Positions 14,256-25,147 of a stretch of 64,000 nt of DNA are shown here, piece by piece; within the stretch, counting starts at the first letter, position 1; each line of letters opens with the position of its first letter. The translations under genes were made by a program, and so were the position numbers. The notes below the pieces were generated by a model. The model was given only the letters and a program-made list of their open reading frames with translations. It searched no databases and was not told the DNA's origin. The stretch is from Dipetalonema caudispina (taxonomy: Eukaryota > Nematoda > Chromadorea > Rhabditida > Onchocercidae), in the NCBI GenBank assembly GCA_013365325.1, contig JABVXV010000049.1:248001-312000 (forward strand), written 5' to 3'.

Positions 14256-14554
14256 ATCAAGATAAACAGCTTGTGAATCAATAGGAATGACCATTGGTCA
14301 CAAGATGATATCATCTTGGTTAAAAGCTTCTAATAATGAAAAATCAGGTTCATTTTGATGTAACATTCAATCAATACTGAAACTACACTTGAAACTTACC
14401 CTCCTTCAAACGAGTAAGGATTCCATTCCGATGCAACCTTCATCGTTGGTCTCATCCATGGCGGTGAGGCACGAATTTCGGCCAGTTTCTTCTTAAAAGC
14501 TTTCATATGTCCACCGGGGTATGAGCCCATGTCCAATTCATCCATAAAACCCAT
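12495..14554 (-). CDS. pbs-6: proteasome subunit beta type-1 (beta-6), non-catalytic
   Basis: Beta-6 subunit (PSMB1/PBS-6) of the 20S proteasome core; it helps form the two inner beta rings in cytoplasm and nucleus. Six exons: 14554-14400, 13902-13792, 13677-13608, 13383-13242, 13137-13031, 12686-12495. Phases agree throughout, giving 777 nt, 258 residues and a stop at 12495-12497. Start ATG at 14552-14554 opens MGFMDELDMGSYPGGHMKAF. Landmarks are SFEGGTTAAIAGDNFAIMAS (N-terminal strand of the mature fold), ASDTRMSQFEI, SCAGFYGDVLQLKRLLE, RRFFPYYTGAILAGIDENGK, FSYDPIGCIEH and AGKPIRKMHLPLRED at the C terminus. Beta-6 is a structural, non-proteolytic member of the family. Length is close to human PSMB1 (241). 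The gene is divergent from DDX56, and their shared upstream interval contains a satellite and an assembly gap. Confidence 0.95.
14223..14252. repeat. (CA)n microsatellite
   Basis: About 15 uninterrupted CA units in the first intron of pbs-6. It is probably length-variable between individuals; I see no sign of function. Confidence 0.9.
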
Positions 14555-14622
14555 TCTTCGACATGAAAACATTATAAAATGTATACAGAAATTGCTTCAC
14601 AATACACGCTTAGAATGATAAA

Positions 14623-15000
14623 CTGATATGATAAACTAATATACATATATCCTAACTATTGATAAACTGATATGATAAACTAATATACATATATCCTAAC
14701 TATTGATAAACTGATATGATAAACTAATATACATATATCCTAACTATTGATAAACTGATATGATAAACTAATATACATATNNNNNNNNNNNNNNNNNNNN
14801 NNNNNNNNNNNNNNNNNNNNNNNNNNNNNNNNNNNNNNNNNNNNNNNNNNNNNNNNNNNNNNNNNNNNNNNNNNNNNNNNCTGATATGATAAACTAATAT
14901 ACATATATCCTAACTATTGATAAACTGATATGATAAACTAATATACATATATCCTAACTATTGATAAACTGATATGATAAACTAATATACATATATCCTA
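14623..15000. repeat. 44-bp tandem satellite, interrupted by an assembly gap
   Basis: Near-identical 44-bp units start at 14623, 14667, 14711 and 14755 and continue from 14881 to 15000, for about 6.3 visible copies. Each unit contains GATATGATAAAC, ATATACATATATCC and TAACTATTGAT segments. The copies look essentially identical, which implies recent expansion or homogenisation. The array lies in the interval between the divergent pbs-6 and DDX56 genes. Confidence 0.95.
14781..14880. other. assembly gap (100 N)
   Basis: Exactly 100 unknown bases inside the satellite. The unit phase does not carry across the gap: 14881 is 258 bases from 14623, not a multiple of 44. The gap length is therefore a placeholder, and the true array is of unknown, probably larger, size. 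Confidence 0.97.
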
Positions 15001-15493
15001 ATATTCTATTGATAACTTAACCATTACAAGTCAATTAATCAATAAGACCATCTAACCGACCCTTTACAACATCAAGAATTAATGCTGACACGACCGGACG
15101 GACTACTTTAACCGGTTTTATGGAATGGCCGAACCGTCAGGAGTGGTAAACCGCGGGCAGAATATTAATTGTAGGATTGCGTAGAATAGGAGGTAATGGT
15201 GTATGTTTGATACGGCATGATAGTTAGTTATCCGAAGAGGATTCTCTCTCCCTCTCTTTCTCTCTCTTATAATTGACCTATTGCTGGAGAGAGAGAGGGA
15301 CTTCTTTTTTTAGCTTTGAAAAGAATTTAAATTAATTTTGTCTTGCTAGAAATTTAGATGAGTAATGTGTGGAGCAGTACAAATTTGAATACTTAAGTAA
15401 CATATATTCCAACGTATATTTTTTACGAGTTGAAATAGAAAATTCTTTTGATGTATGTTTTATTTTGTTTCATTAGTTGTGCATAAATTCATT
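15001..15493. promoter_or_regulatory. shared upstream region of pbs-6 and DDX56
   Basis: Between the satellite and the DDX56 start lies a short GC-richer patch (about 15085-15200), then a CT-rich tract (15244-15266) and a GA-rich tract (15286-15300). These can pair as an imperfect purine/pyrimidine hairpin. TTTCATTAG ending at 15476 is a plausible spliced-leader acceptor 17 nt before the DDX56 ATG. No core promoter element was recognised. Confidence 0.4.
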
Positions 15494-18400
15494 ATGGTAA
15501 CAAAGAAAAAAGAAATGATGGAGCTAAATGAAATCGATGAAATGACAAATTTGGAAAATGAAGAAAGTGTAAGTTTATAATACTTATATGTAACATTGTA
15601 AAAACTTTCAGTTCCGTGGGGAATAGCCTTCAAAATATCCTCTAGTTTTTTCGATTTTCGAATGAATCCTTAAAATTAATTTGACATTGAAAGATGGTTA
15701 TTATCATTTTTAGAACGAACATAATCCGATGGAGGAGACCACCTCAAATAAGAATGAAGAAGTGATCAAGTTCACCGCAAAGAGGCAAAAACGAAAAAAA
15801 TCCAAGTAGGTTGATGCATTCTCTTGACTTTGCTTTGAGGTCATGTTCACACAGTTTAGTGTAAGATAATCCCAGTGGATATGTAGTATCTGAACTCTTA
15901 TTATTCTATTTATATTTTTTTTTTCAAGTACCTGCGAGACATAGCATATTTCAGAAAGCGTATTGCTCGGCCATCGCCATGTTTTGAAAGTGTAGAGCCG
16001 GCAACAACTTTAGATTCACTAATGACTTTCAAGGATTTTGGCTTGGATGAACAATTGTTAAAAGTAAGTTTTTTTTTTACTCAGCACATTTATAATCTTT
16101 GAAAGAATTTTTAAAAAACAGAAGATGAATAGAAGTAGAGGAAACGAACAGAGGGAAAAAAAGGCTGAAAAGAACCTTTACTGGGATTATGGTAAAAATA
16201 ATTAATTTTTGCAATTAATTATTTCGTTAGCAGTGATATTTTTTGATTTGTTATTATCCAAAATTACTGAATTCATGCAGGTTATTGGTGAGCTTGGATG
16301 GGAGCGTCCAACATTGATTCAGAGCCGAATGATACCAACTGCTTTTGAAAATAAGAATATTCTTGCGCGAGCACGAACGGGTAGTGGCAAAACAGCTGCA
16401 TTTATGCTTCCTATTGTACAAAGAGTTTTACAACTGAAATGTGTTAGTCTTTTGGTTTTTTGAGTGGAATGTTTTGGAACTTCTTTAAAATATGGATCGT
16501 GGAGATTATTGGGAGCTTGATTGTTATTATTCAAAATTACCTGAATTAATGCAAGTTATTGATGATATGAATCTTCCTGGCATGTTAGAATGGCGTTAAT
16601 TGCATAATTTCTATGCTCATTTTATCACTTTTCTATACAGAATATTTATACTTATCATTCATAGCATAAAAGAAAGTTGAGGTTGAGGTCTTAAATGCAA
16701 CATCTTTCAACAATTTTCGTTTTAGAATTCTTCAAGTAACAGAGATGCTGGTCCGTTTGCGCTTTTTATTGTTCCTTCAAAAGAGCTGGCAAAACAGGTG
16801 AATTTTATGTCGCTTGATTTTTATATTATTCCTTCTCATTTCTAACAGCCAATTGTAAAGTCCAATTGTAGTTACTAATTTCAATTCTATTTTGATTTTC
16901 ATTTTCGTAGACAAATTAATCTTAGATGTTGCTGTATTACGCTTATTTTCAGACTTATTCGTTGCTGTGCAAATTAACGGAGAAGTTCCCATTCTTAATA
17001 TCGTTGAATTTTGCGGAGCTGAATGTAAATACTGATGACGACTGGCTTTTGGTTAGCTGAAAAATTTTGATAATATGTGGTGATAGTCTTTTCATATGAG
17101 TTAGAAGGCGTTATTTATATTAACTTTTTAGAAGAGACCGGATTTCGTTGTTGCTACACCTAGCCGATTTTTACACGCTGTGAGGAAGTATGGAAAACCT
17201 TGCGAATCAATTAAACATGTCGTCCTGGACGAAGCTGATTTATTGTTGTCGTTTGGATATGCTGAAGAAATGAGGTGATACTTCAAGAGCGTATTTTGTT
17301 AAATTCTTACAGGTTTTCTATCTGTATACGGAATTTTTCTGTTGGTATTTTTTCAGGCTGATAAAAAATTTTCTACCTACACATCATCAGACAATATTCA
17401 CTTCAGCAACAATGACTGAAAAAGTAGAAGCACTTAAAGAACTCTACGTGACCGGTCCAATTGTTCTAATGAAATTGAAGGTGAGTTTTCGGTTTCATTA
17501 CATTCCTGCTGAATCCTAAGACTCCTTAGATTTAAACATGTGTAAATTAATTTTTCTTCAACATTATTTTTAGGAGGGACAGCTACCGAATAGTGACCAG
17601 CTTTCACAGTATCATATCTCTTGTCAAAATGAAGAGGAGCGATTTGCTATCTTCTTGGCACTGTTGAAGTTGAAATTAATTGTTGGCAAATCGATCATCT
17701 TTGTCAAAGATACTGATCGTTGTTATCAGTGAGTTCATTGATTTTGCTTGATTGCTGTTGATGGAATAATTTTTTTTTTTATTGTCAGCAAATATTTTAG
17801 ACATGCTTTGAGACTATTGCGTCATATAACTTAGTTTTCAGATAGACGGAAACATGCATGCAAATGCAATAGTTAACATCTTGTTCAGTCTCTTTAATAG
17901 CCATGTAAAAGTTCGTAGCTTTATCGATCTGCCAATGTAGACTAAGAAAAATTTGCTTCCATTGTTTTTTTTCTTTTTTTAATTCCCAGGAAAGTAAGTT
18001 TATCTCATCAATTATTTTCACTGAATTTTGTAAAAATTCATATTTATTTTCGCTTTCTTGTCGTTCTTTAACGTTGTAACTTGATATATTCCTTAGACTT
18101 GGACTTTTTTTACAAGCGTTCAATATTCGGTCCTGTATTTTGAATGCCCAAATGCCAATTAATAGCCGTTGTCATGTAGTGGAACAGTTTAATGAAGGAC
18201 GATATTCCTACGTTATCGCCTCTGATGTAAATGATGTATCCGGCGAATCACAAGCAATGATAAAAGATGAAGATGATGAAGATGTATGGATTCTGTGTTC
18301 TGTTATTTAAAATAGCATAGGTTTTACAGTTTTATTTGGTTCCTCACACTCCGTATGTATTACTTTAGTCGTAATTTTATTTTCAGATATCTAAAAAGAA

Positions 18401-19524
18401 AAAAATACGTAAGAAAAAACTGAAGCATATAGACAAAGAATCAGGAGTTTCACGAGGCATTGATTTCCATCACGTCGCAAATGTCATTAATTTCGATTTT
18501 CCAACATCGCTTAACTCCTATATACATCGTGTGGGCAGGTATTGATCGGAATATAAGTCAAATATTAATCTTAAGTTTCAAAATCTACCTAAAATTTTTT
18601 GATTTCAAGGACTTTTGTCTCTCATAAAGTTTTTCTTTCATTGTTCAATATATCAATTCGTGATGTTTGAGAACTGCCAGAGGATGGAACAAAGGCTGCG
18701 CTTTATCCTTTGCTTCACCTCAAGAAAAGCCTTTTTTGGAAGAAGTTCAAGAAGAAATTAATGCTCAGTTAGGACATCGTGCAATCACTCCTTATGAAGT
18801 TCGCATCAAAGAGCTAGAATCATTCGTTTTAAGAGCTCGAGTATGTTATTTAGACCGAAATATTTTGTTATGAGAAAAACTGAGCTTTTAAAGAAAGAAA
18901 TTTGAAATTTTTGACAGATTAGTGGTTCATATTTCTGCACAGTATGTAAGATCGCTAACGTATGGCAGTGCAAAAACTGAAGTACGTTTTGACGTGCCTG
19001 TTCTTGTGATAGAAATACGAAAAAATTTTTTATAGGAAGTACTCGCAGCATGCACCAAGACTGCAGTCAGAGAAGCTAGATTAGCGGAAATACGAGCGGA
19101 GGTATTGCGTTCAAAACGACTGGAAGCTTATTTTGCTAAAAACCCTCGTGAAAGAGCAGCTCTGGAACACGATAAGAAATTATTCTCTGTGAACCTTCAC
19201 AGTCCTGCTATTGCTGATGTTCCGGATTATATGGGTATTTATTATTTTGCTTGTTGAGCGTGAAACCGTAATTCAAGTTTATAAGTTGGATCTGTTTTAA
19301 TTCGACATCCAAAATTTGCGACCACAATTCTCAAAGCCCAAGAAATCTTTAAAAGATACTTTTGTTTTATAGTCCCACCGTCGTTACGAGGAGTGAATTA
19401 CCGCAGTGAATCAGAGAAAAAAGGAGGAAGACGAAAACGCAGAAAACAAATGCGCCCAACTGCTCATCAGATCAAATATCAAAAGAAAATAGAAGACCCT
19501 CTGCAAAGCTTTTCGTTTCTTTGA
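15494..19524 (+). CDS. DDX56: DEAD-box RNA helicase DDX56 (nucleolar)
   Basis: ATP-dependent RNA helicase of the DDX56/Dbp9 family, acting in the nucleolus in 60S ribosomal subunit assembly. Fourteen exons: 15494-15568, 15714-15805, 15955-16063, 16281-16442, 16726-16797, 16953-17051, 17132-17274, 17357-17480, 17574-17728, 18097-18283, 18387-18538, 18672-18840, 19036-19234, 19373-19524. All phases match; 1890 nt, 629 residues. Motifs: Q motif ([17 protein letters not shown]), Walker A ARTGSGKT (about 123-130), ATPSRF, DEAD ([10 protein letters not shown]236), SAT (267-269), [31 protein letters not shown] and motif VI HRVGRTARG (453-461). The C-terminal [13 protein letters not shown] and the end RPTAHQIKY...DPLQSF resemble the DDX56 tail. 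An acidic/basic insert ([18 protein letters not shown]) sits before motif V. The probable poly(A) signal is at 19826. A 53-codon frame directly after the stop is listed separately. Confidence 0.93.
16524..16599 (+). repeat. intronic partial copy of the DDX56 intron 3/exon 4 boundary
   Basis: Within the intron after exon 4, the sequence from 16524 repeats the boundary at about 16251-16300 (TTATTATNCAAAATTAC, TGAATT, ATGCA, GTTATTG in order). Read in the frame of exon 4, the original gives [17 protein letters not shown] and the copy [19 protein letters not shown], followed by a stop at 16597-16599. It looks like a decayed local duplication; it is unlikely to be a used exon because it carries the stop. 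Confidence 0.5.
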
Positions 19525-19535
19525 TGTAAATTTTT

Positions 19536-19697
19536 ATGGTTCCCAAGATTTTTGCAGATGAGTTCCTAGTTCGAATTGCAAATCTGAAAGGGCGTACTCG
19601 AAAAATATATGAAACTATTGCTGAGAATCTCTTAAAGATAGCTGATGAAGAAGGGAATTTCATCAATTTCCCTGTGGACTACAAATTTAGCTATTAG
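19536..19697 (+). CDS. 53-codon open frame after DDX56, unrecognised
   Basis: ATG at 19536-19538 to TAG at 19695-19697, 53 residues, beginning MVPKIFADEFLVRIANLKGR and ending with NFINFPVDYKFSY. Composition is charged and helical, unlike random AT-rich sequence. It lies 11 bases past the DDX56 stop and before that gene's AATAAA at 19826, so it would be in the same transcript. It could be a small second cistron, an alternative DDX56 tail reached by an unseen splice (TTTTTGCAG at about 19549-19557 is a good acceptor, but I see no GT donor in the right phase), or a decayed end. I do not recognise the family. Confidence 0.3.
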   Translation: MVPKIFADEFLVRIANLKGRTRKIYETIAENLLKIADEEGNFINFPVDYKFSY

Positions 19698-19825
19698 GGT
19701 AGCATAATTTATGCTCGCTTTAGTACTCTGATGTTGTTTTTCCTTAGTTTAATTTTAAGTGAATTGTTGTTTTATTCTCAAATGTTTGTGAATGTTCAAC
19801 TTCAAGCGATATGTTATTTTCTGCT

Positions 19826-19831
19826 AATAAA
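19826..19831 (+). terminator. poly(A) signal of DDX56
   Basis: AATAAA in CTGCTAATAAAGG, 302 nt past the DDX56 stop. The next gene's trans-splice acceptor (AAATTCAG ending 20158) follows about 330 bp later, a spacing compatible with operon processing. Confidence 0.55.
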
Positions 19832-20148
19832 GGAATATATAACACCAATTTCATGTTTGTCTAATTTATGTTGTTTTCTGACGCACATTTATTTTATCCA
19901 TCAACGATAAAATCGACTAGCAAAAGGAGGATATCAAGCAGAAATGAGCAAGAAACTGTGTGAAAAATAGAATTATGGGAGCAATTTTTTTACCTGATCA
20001 GATTTATAGCATCGTTGCATAAATTAAGCATGTTTTCTTCAAATGAGAATACACATGCTTTGGGAACAGCAGAATTCATTCGATAGTTGCAAACCCATAG
20101 GTTGCATTCCTGCTATGTTGAAGATTGTTTGGTTCTAATTGACAAGCG

Positions 20149-20158
20149 CTAAATTCAG
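20149..20158 (+). promoter_or_regulatory. probable spliced-leader acceptor of cdk-7
   Basis: CTAAATTCAG with no matching donor upstream in a coding exon. It would give a 50-nt 5' UTR before the ATG at 20209. Inferred from position only. Confidence 0.4.
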
Positions 20159-20208
20159 CTATTTGTTGGGATCAGCAGAAATAGAGAAAGAAGTGAGTAA
20201 ATAACGTG

Positions 20209-23200
20209 ATGTCCAAGGATGCAGCAAAGAATCGTTACGAGAAAATCAAACATCTTGGTGAAGGGCAGGTAAATTAATTGGAAGCAATTAAATAACGTTT
20301 GTGGGTACTGTTAAGTTCATCGAAAAGCTGGTGGAAATACCTATCAAACCGAATAGATGGAAGCGATTCATTATGTTGCATTGTCTTCTGAAGTTCTTGA
20401 ACCTGAATGATATTCGTTTGCATTTGGGTTTCGGCATCTGTCGTACTTTCTCAAGACGCACTTCTGTGATACATATGAATTTGTTTTTTTTTTTTTTTTG
20501 GAATAGTTATGGGATAAAGAATGACATTAGTTTAATTGTTTCAGTTCGCCAACGTTTATAAAGCCAAAGATACGGAGACAAATGAATTTGTTGCAATAAA
20601 AAAGGTTGCTTTTAAAAACTTTTCGAATCTGAATCCATTAGAAATTGCAAATAATGAGGTTGGGAATGATGATTTTTCGCCAACTTTATCTTTTATAGTG
20701 GCGCCTACTTTTATTTTTTATACTTTCAATGTAAATCAGAGCAAGAAAATTATTTGATGTGAGTGTTGATCTGCGCCACTATGAAAAGTAAATTATTCTT
20801 CAGATAAAACTTGGTTCAAGACACGAAGCAATGGATGGTGTAAATCGAACTGCGCTAAGAGAAATCAAATTGTTACAAGAATTACATCATGATAATATTA
20901 TTGGAGTAATATTTTTTATAGTTAAATTACTTTTGAATCACCGAAAACGGATCAATTTTTGCTTATTCACTTCATAATACTGTACACAGTTTGAGATTAT
21001 CACTATTTGGGAGTAGAAGAAGAATCGGATCTGTATCCCATGATTTTGAAGATGAGAAAAAGATGATTGTAATTCGGCATTTAATACTTCAGAGATTTAT
21101 GAAAGTGTATGGGCTGATTTGTAACATTACACTACAGGAAAACATAATATTTTGCTTATTTAATGGCATCCTTTACACATTTACTGAAATTTCTATCGCT
21201 GTGTGCATCTACTGTATGCCTTAAGATGAGTAATTTATTTGAACTCGATGCTTCTAGTGATTACAAGTTGATTAATGTTTCTCGCATATTGTCTTATTCT
21301 CGTACTTGCTAGGAAGCTAAGAAGTTCTTCTGGAGAACAAGGTCTATAGACCATCAAAGTTGATCTGAAGTACTGGAATTGAAAGGGGGAGAGAGATGTA
21401 GCCAATTTGTGTTCGAATTCACCGCAATGGATCTCGATCGTTTGCTGAAAAACGAAGAGTAATTATGATACTTGAACCCAGAGGAAATAAATCGTTCTTA
21501 AGCAACCCTATTACAGCTTCTAGATGTGATTGGACACAAAACAAACATTCAGCTTGTGTTTGATTTCATGGAGACAGATTTGGAACATTTGGTGAAAGAC
21601 AAAGCAATAATTCTGATGCCTGAACATATAAAAAATATGGTACTGCAAATGTTGCTTGGACTCGAATATCTCCATTTGCACTGGATTTTACATCGGGTAA
21701 GTACTTACAGTTAATTTATGGTATAATTTTTTTTCTGTCTTTGATTTCTGGGATTTTGAATATTTTTGATTTTAATTTCTCATTAGTTGATGCTGTTGGA
21801 TTGAAGTGTAATTTCAGGATTTAAAGCCAAATAACTTACTGATTAATTTGCAAGGGCGAATAAAAATAGCCGATTTTGGCCTGGCTCGATTTTTCGGTTC
21901 ACCAAATCGTCATTACACATATCAAGTATGGCTGCATCACTTATTTTGTATATTTTGTTTATTATTCAAAATCTTTTACTAATGGCTGTTTAAACGTTCG
22001 CTTAAATTACCAAGTTTTGAAGTGCAATTACCCTATGTTATAAGTTTTCAAATATATTAAAGTATCTGTTTGATTAGTTTGGAAGCAAATTTGTTAGAAT
22101 ATGAAAGATGAATTTGTTCTATTCAAAGAACTTTACAGGTCGTAACCAGGTGGTATCGTGCGCCAGAACTGCTTTATGCAGCACGTTCATATGGTGTAGG
22201 TATCGACATCTGGTCCGTTGGATGTATTATTGCTGAACTTCTGCTACGGGTTACACTTTCACTTTTAATCAGTTATAGAACTTTGTTGTGTTCCAGCGAA
22301 AGCGTTCATATTTAATAGTTAAGAAATCATTATTTGGAAACATTTTATTAACATTTTTTAAAATATATATTTTTTGATTTCATAACTAACTGTTACTAAA
22401 TGCTCATTCCTTTCTTTCAGGTGCCAATATTTCCTGGTGAGTCAGACATCGATCAGCTTGTGAAGATATACAGTGTTTTAGGAACACCAACAGCGGAAGA
22501 CTGGTCGGTGAGTGGCATAAAAAAGATTAAAATTCACGATTTGTCTATTTTTTCTTAATTACTCTTTTCCATTTTCAGGGACTGGAGGAATTTCCCGATT
22601 TCATAACCATAAAACCAATGCCAGCTATTCCGCTTAAGAGTGTATTCACTGCTGCTGGTGATGATCTCATCGAATTAATTTATCAGTGCTTAAGGTGTTT
22701 CTAATTTTTTTGTTATTTTTGTACAGTTTTCCTATATTTCCGCATTTTTTTGCAATCCAATACGTATTTGTTTTTCTGCTATAGAAATACTTGGGAGGTC
22801 TGTTAAGAAAAGAATTACATCATGAAATTTTCCAGGTTTGATCCAAACAAAAGATGGAATGCAACTCAAGCACTTCGCTCTTATTATTTCCAATCGGTAT
22901 GATAATTTTTACACGTTTGGTAGCAAACTGCATGATTCATAGTGTGAAGTAAATCATGAAATATTTGATAAATCTTCTTTAATAATTATATAATAATTGC
23001 AGCTTTTAAATGAAGACACAATAAGCGTAAATATAACTTCAAAGTGATCAATTAATTCAAAAAATTGCAAAGTAATCGAGTACAAGATGAATACAGCAGT
23101 CAATTTTCATTTTTCCAATATTTTGTTCATGTATTTCTGTATCAGCTATCTAAGGGAAAATTGGATTTATTCATAAATATGGGTCATTTTAGATGCCATA

Positions 23201-23333
23201 TGCATGTGATGATTGTGACTTGCCACTTCCTAGTACAAGTCGGTCGGCAGTTTTTAAGCGGAGGCGCCGAGAATATGTAAATGATGACGATGGTACTCCG
23301 ACGAAATTTCGTAAACGGCTTGAATTTGACTAA
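20209..23333 (+). CDS. cdk-7: cyclin-dependent kinase 7 (CAK/TFIIH kinase)
   Basis: Catalytic subunit of the CDK-activating kinase. With cyclin H and MAT1 it phosphorylates CDK T-loops and, within TFIIH, the RNA polymerase II C-terminal domain. Ten exons: 20209-20268, 20545-20604, 20804-20905, 21517-21696, 21818-21925, 22139-22249, 22421-22507, 22579-22694, 22836-22896, 23193-23333; 1026 nt, 341 residues (human 346). Motifs: Gly loop HLGEGQFANVYK (15-26), FVAIKK lysine (about 39), helix [10 protein letters not shown] (CDK7's version of PSTAIRE), catalytic HRDLKPNN (133-140), DFGLAR (153-158) and T-loop [23 protein letters not shown]162 and T168 of the T-loop match the two CDK7 activating phosphosites. 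GTPTAEDW and a basic C-terminal tail ([18 protein letters not shown]) also fit CDK7. AAATTCAG ending at 20158 is a likely trans-splice site 50 nt before the ATG. The third intron contains a kinase-like relic. Confidence 0.96.
21408..21496 (+). pseudogene. decayed CDK-like exon inside cdk-7 intron 3
   Basis: Just upstream of exon 4 the intron reads [18 protein letters not shown], then a stop (TAA), then in a shifted frame YLNPEEIN. This parallels the real exon 4 ([18 protein letters not shown]...LMPEHIKN) and the kinase consensus LVFEF..DL...(L)TPEEI. The stop and frameshift mean it cannot encode a working exon. It is probably a relic of a duplicated or inserted kinase segment. Confidence 0.4.
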
Positions 23334-25147
23334 TTTATTCGAAGAACTTGGAATCACTCTTGCATTTCATTGTTTTCATTTCACTTTTTCATTGTTTCAT
23401 TCAATAGTTATTTTTCAAATTTATAAAATTTGTTGTATTTGATAGTAGGATTTGTATAACTGCCCAAATTTGAATGCTGGAATTTGCGGGGTTTCGTTTC
23501 TAGATGAAATTTGTGAGTTTTTCTCAAACTGTCTTATGCTTAATCACTGCAGTAGTAACCTTAACGGGACAAACCAATTAGAAATCTTGATAAAATTTTC
23601 AACTGTATAGGAAATTGGCTGTATAATTTTGAATTCTTTTGCCTATGAATGAAACCGAAAAAGTTCTCAAAATATGTTTTGAATAGAGTTGTAGCGTTTG
23701 ATTTTTTTTTTTTTTTTTTTTTAAGTGAAGCTGCCAAATATAATTTTAATAACGACTTTCGAATGTAAGTGCAGGATTAGCAGTGCAGAATGAACCGTCT
23801 GTGAGTATGTCAATTTTGTGTGTAATGTTCGTTGCAAGCAGCTGTTTGACTTGTTAGAAGTACAGCAGCGTAGATTTTTCATCCATCCTTTCTGCTTCTA
23901 TACATAATCCTTCAGCTGCTAGTGCTATTACTGCTGTTTCAAGTGCTGATGTTTTCCTTTTCCATTTGTTTCCCTGAATATTCTTATGGGTGATTGTTAT
24001 CTTTACGGTGCTATGTTTTCTTGCTGCAATATTTTATGAAGTTTGGGAAGTGTATCTTGCCATTGCTACAGCTAAAAATTTGTTGTAGAGAAAATGGCTT
24101 TCAAATGAGATACCATGAAAGTTTGAACGGTTCTCGTACATTTATTTCTTACCAATAACTTTTTATGCTCTCTTTCTCTGTATAACTTCACAACATCAGT
24201 TTATTTATTCTTGCGGCATTCCTACGCTTTTTAGCAGATTTCAAAGGCTATTGAAGTTCTCTCTATAGGTTTTCAATTGTTGATTCTGTGAGTGTTACAC
24301 CTTTTCCACTTAATTTTAAAGTCCAAAAATCTTACTTCATTTATTCCATTTGAAAGCTTACGCCCAATTTGATTCTTTGCTATACGTGTATAATGTTTGG
24401 AATAGTTGTATAGATTTTTCAGTTTCCTATGCATTATTGACCAATTGTTTGAATATTCCAACTATAGTATACCTCTTTATCTTCAATTAAGTTGTCATTA
24501 TTTGCTCATTCAAATTTCATTTAGTGTGCTCTCTGTGGTGTGTATTTCATTTAGAAAGTTTATGTATTTCTTCGAATAAATTTTGTCGCTGATGTCTTGT
24601 TTGCTGAAAGTATCACTTGTCACACTGAAAGCTTTTCCATCTTCTTTACAGTAGATCGTAGATATATTATATGATAGAGTGGAACTTATAAGGAGATATA
24701 GGAATATCAATTCGAAAGAGCTATCTTCACACAGGCTGTAAACTATTAATTGTGAAGCTATTTGATAAAAGTGACAATATCTAATCCGGAAAGTGATAAG
24801 ATTATCTTCGTTATTTTCGCAAGCAAATCGAAGCTTCTCTCTGCTTCACTCTTTTGTAGGGAAATAGGGATCGATCGAACATGAAAAACTGTGTATTAAT
24901 AAGTAAGAATACGTATATGAATTGGAAATTTATTTTGGATTGTGAAATTTTATTTCCAAAATTTTGAATATCGGTTATACCGATATGAAGTACTGTCAAA
25001 AAATATATCTGTTTTTTTTTCCTCCCCCCCCCCCCCCCCCGAAATTCTTACACAGAATTCGAGGATTTAAATGCAAATACTACTTTAGGGGACCAATCAA
25101 CTGGCTAATACGAGATAATTGGGCATATTTCAAGCAGCTACAACGAG
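23334..25147. other. intergenic region after cdk-7
   Basis: No exon chain was seen on either strand. The open frames at 24273-24999 (minus) are short and unstructured in composition. The interval holds the cdk-7 3' UTR, poly(T) runs (for example 23703-23722) and, at its right end, a T9 tract followed by a C17 tract (25024-25040). Confidence 0.5.
25024..25040. repeat. poly(C) run
   Basis: A run of 17 C bases preceded by a T-tract, unusual in this AT-rich DNA. Length is uncertain because such runs are error-prone. It lies about 110 bases upstream of the ATG at 25148. Confidence 0.85.
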
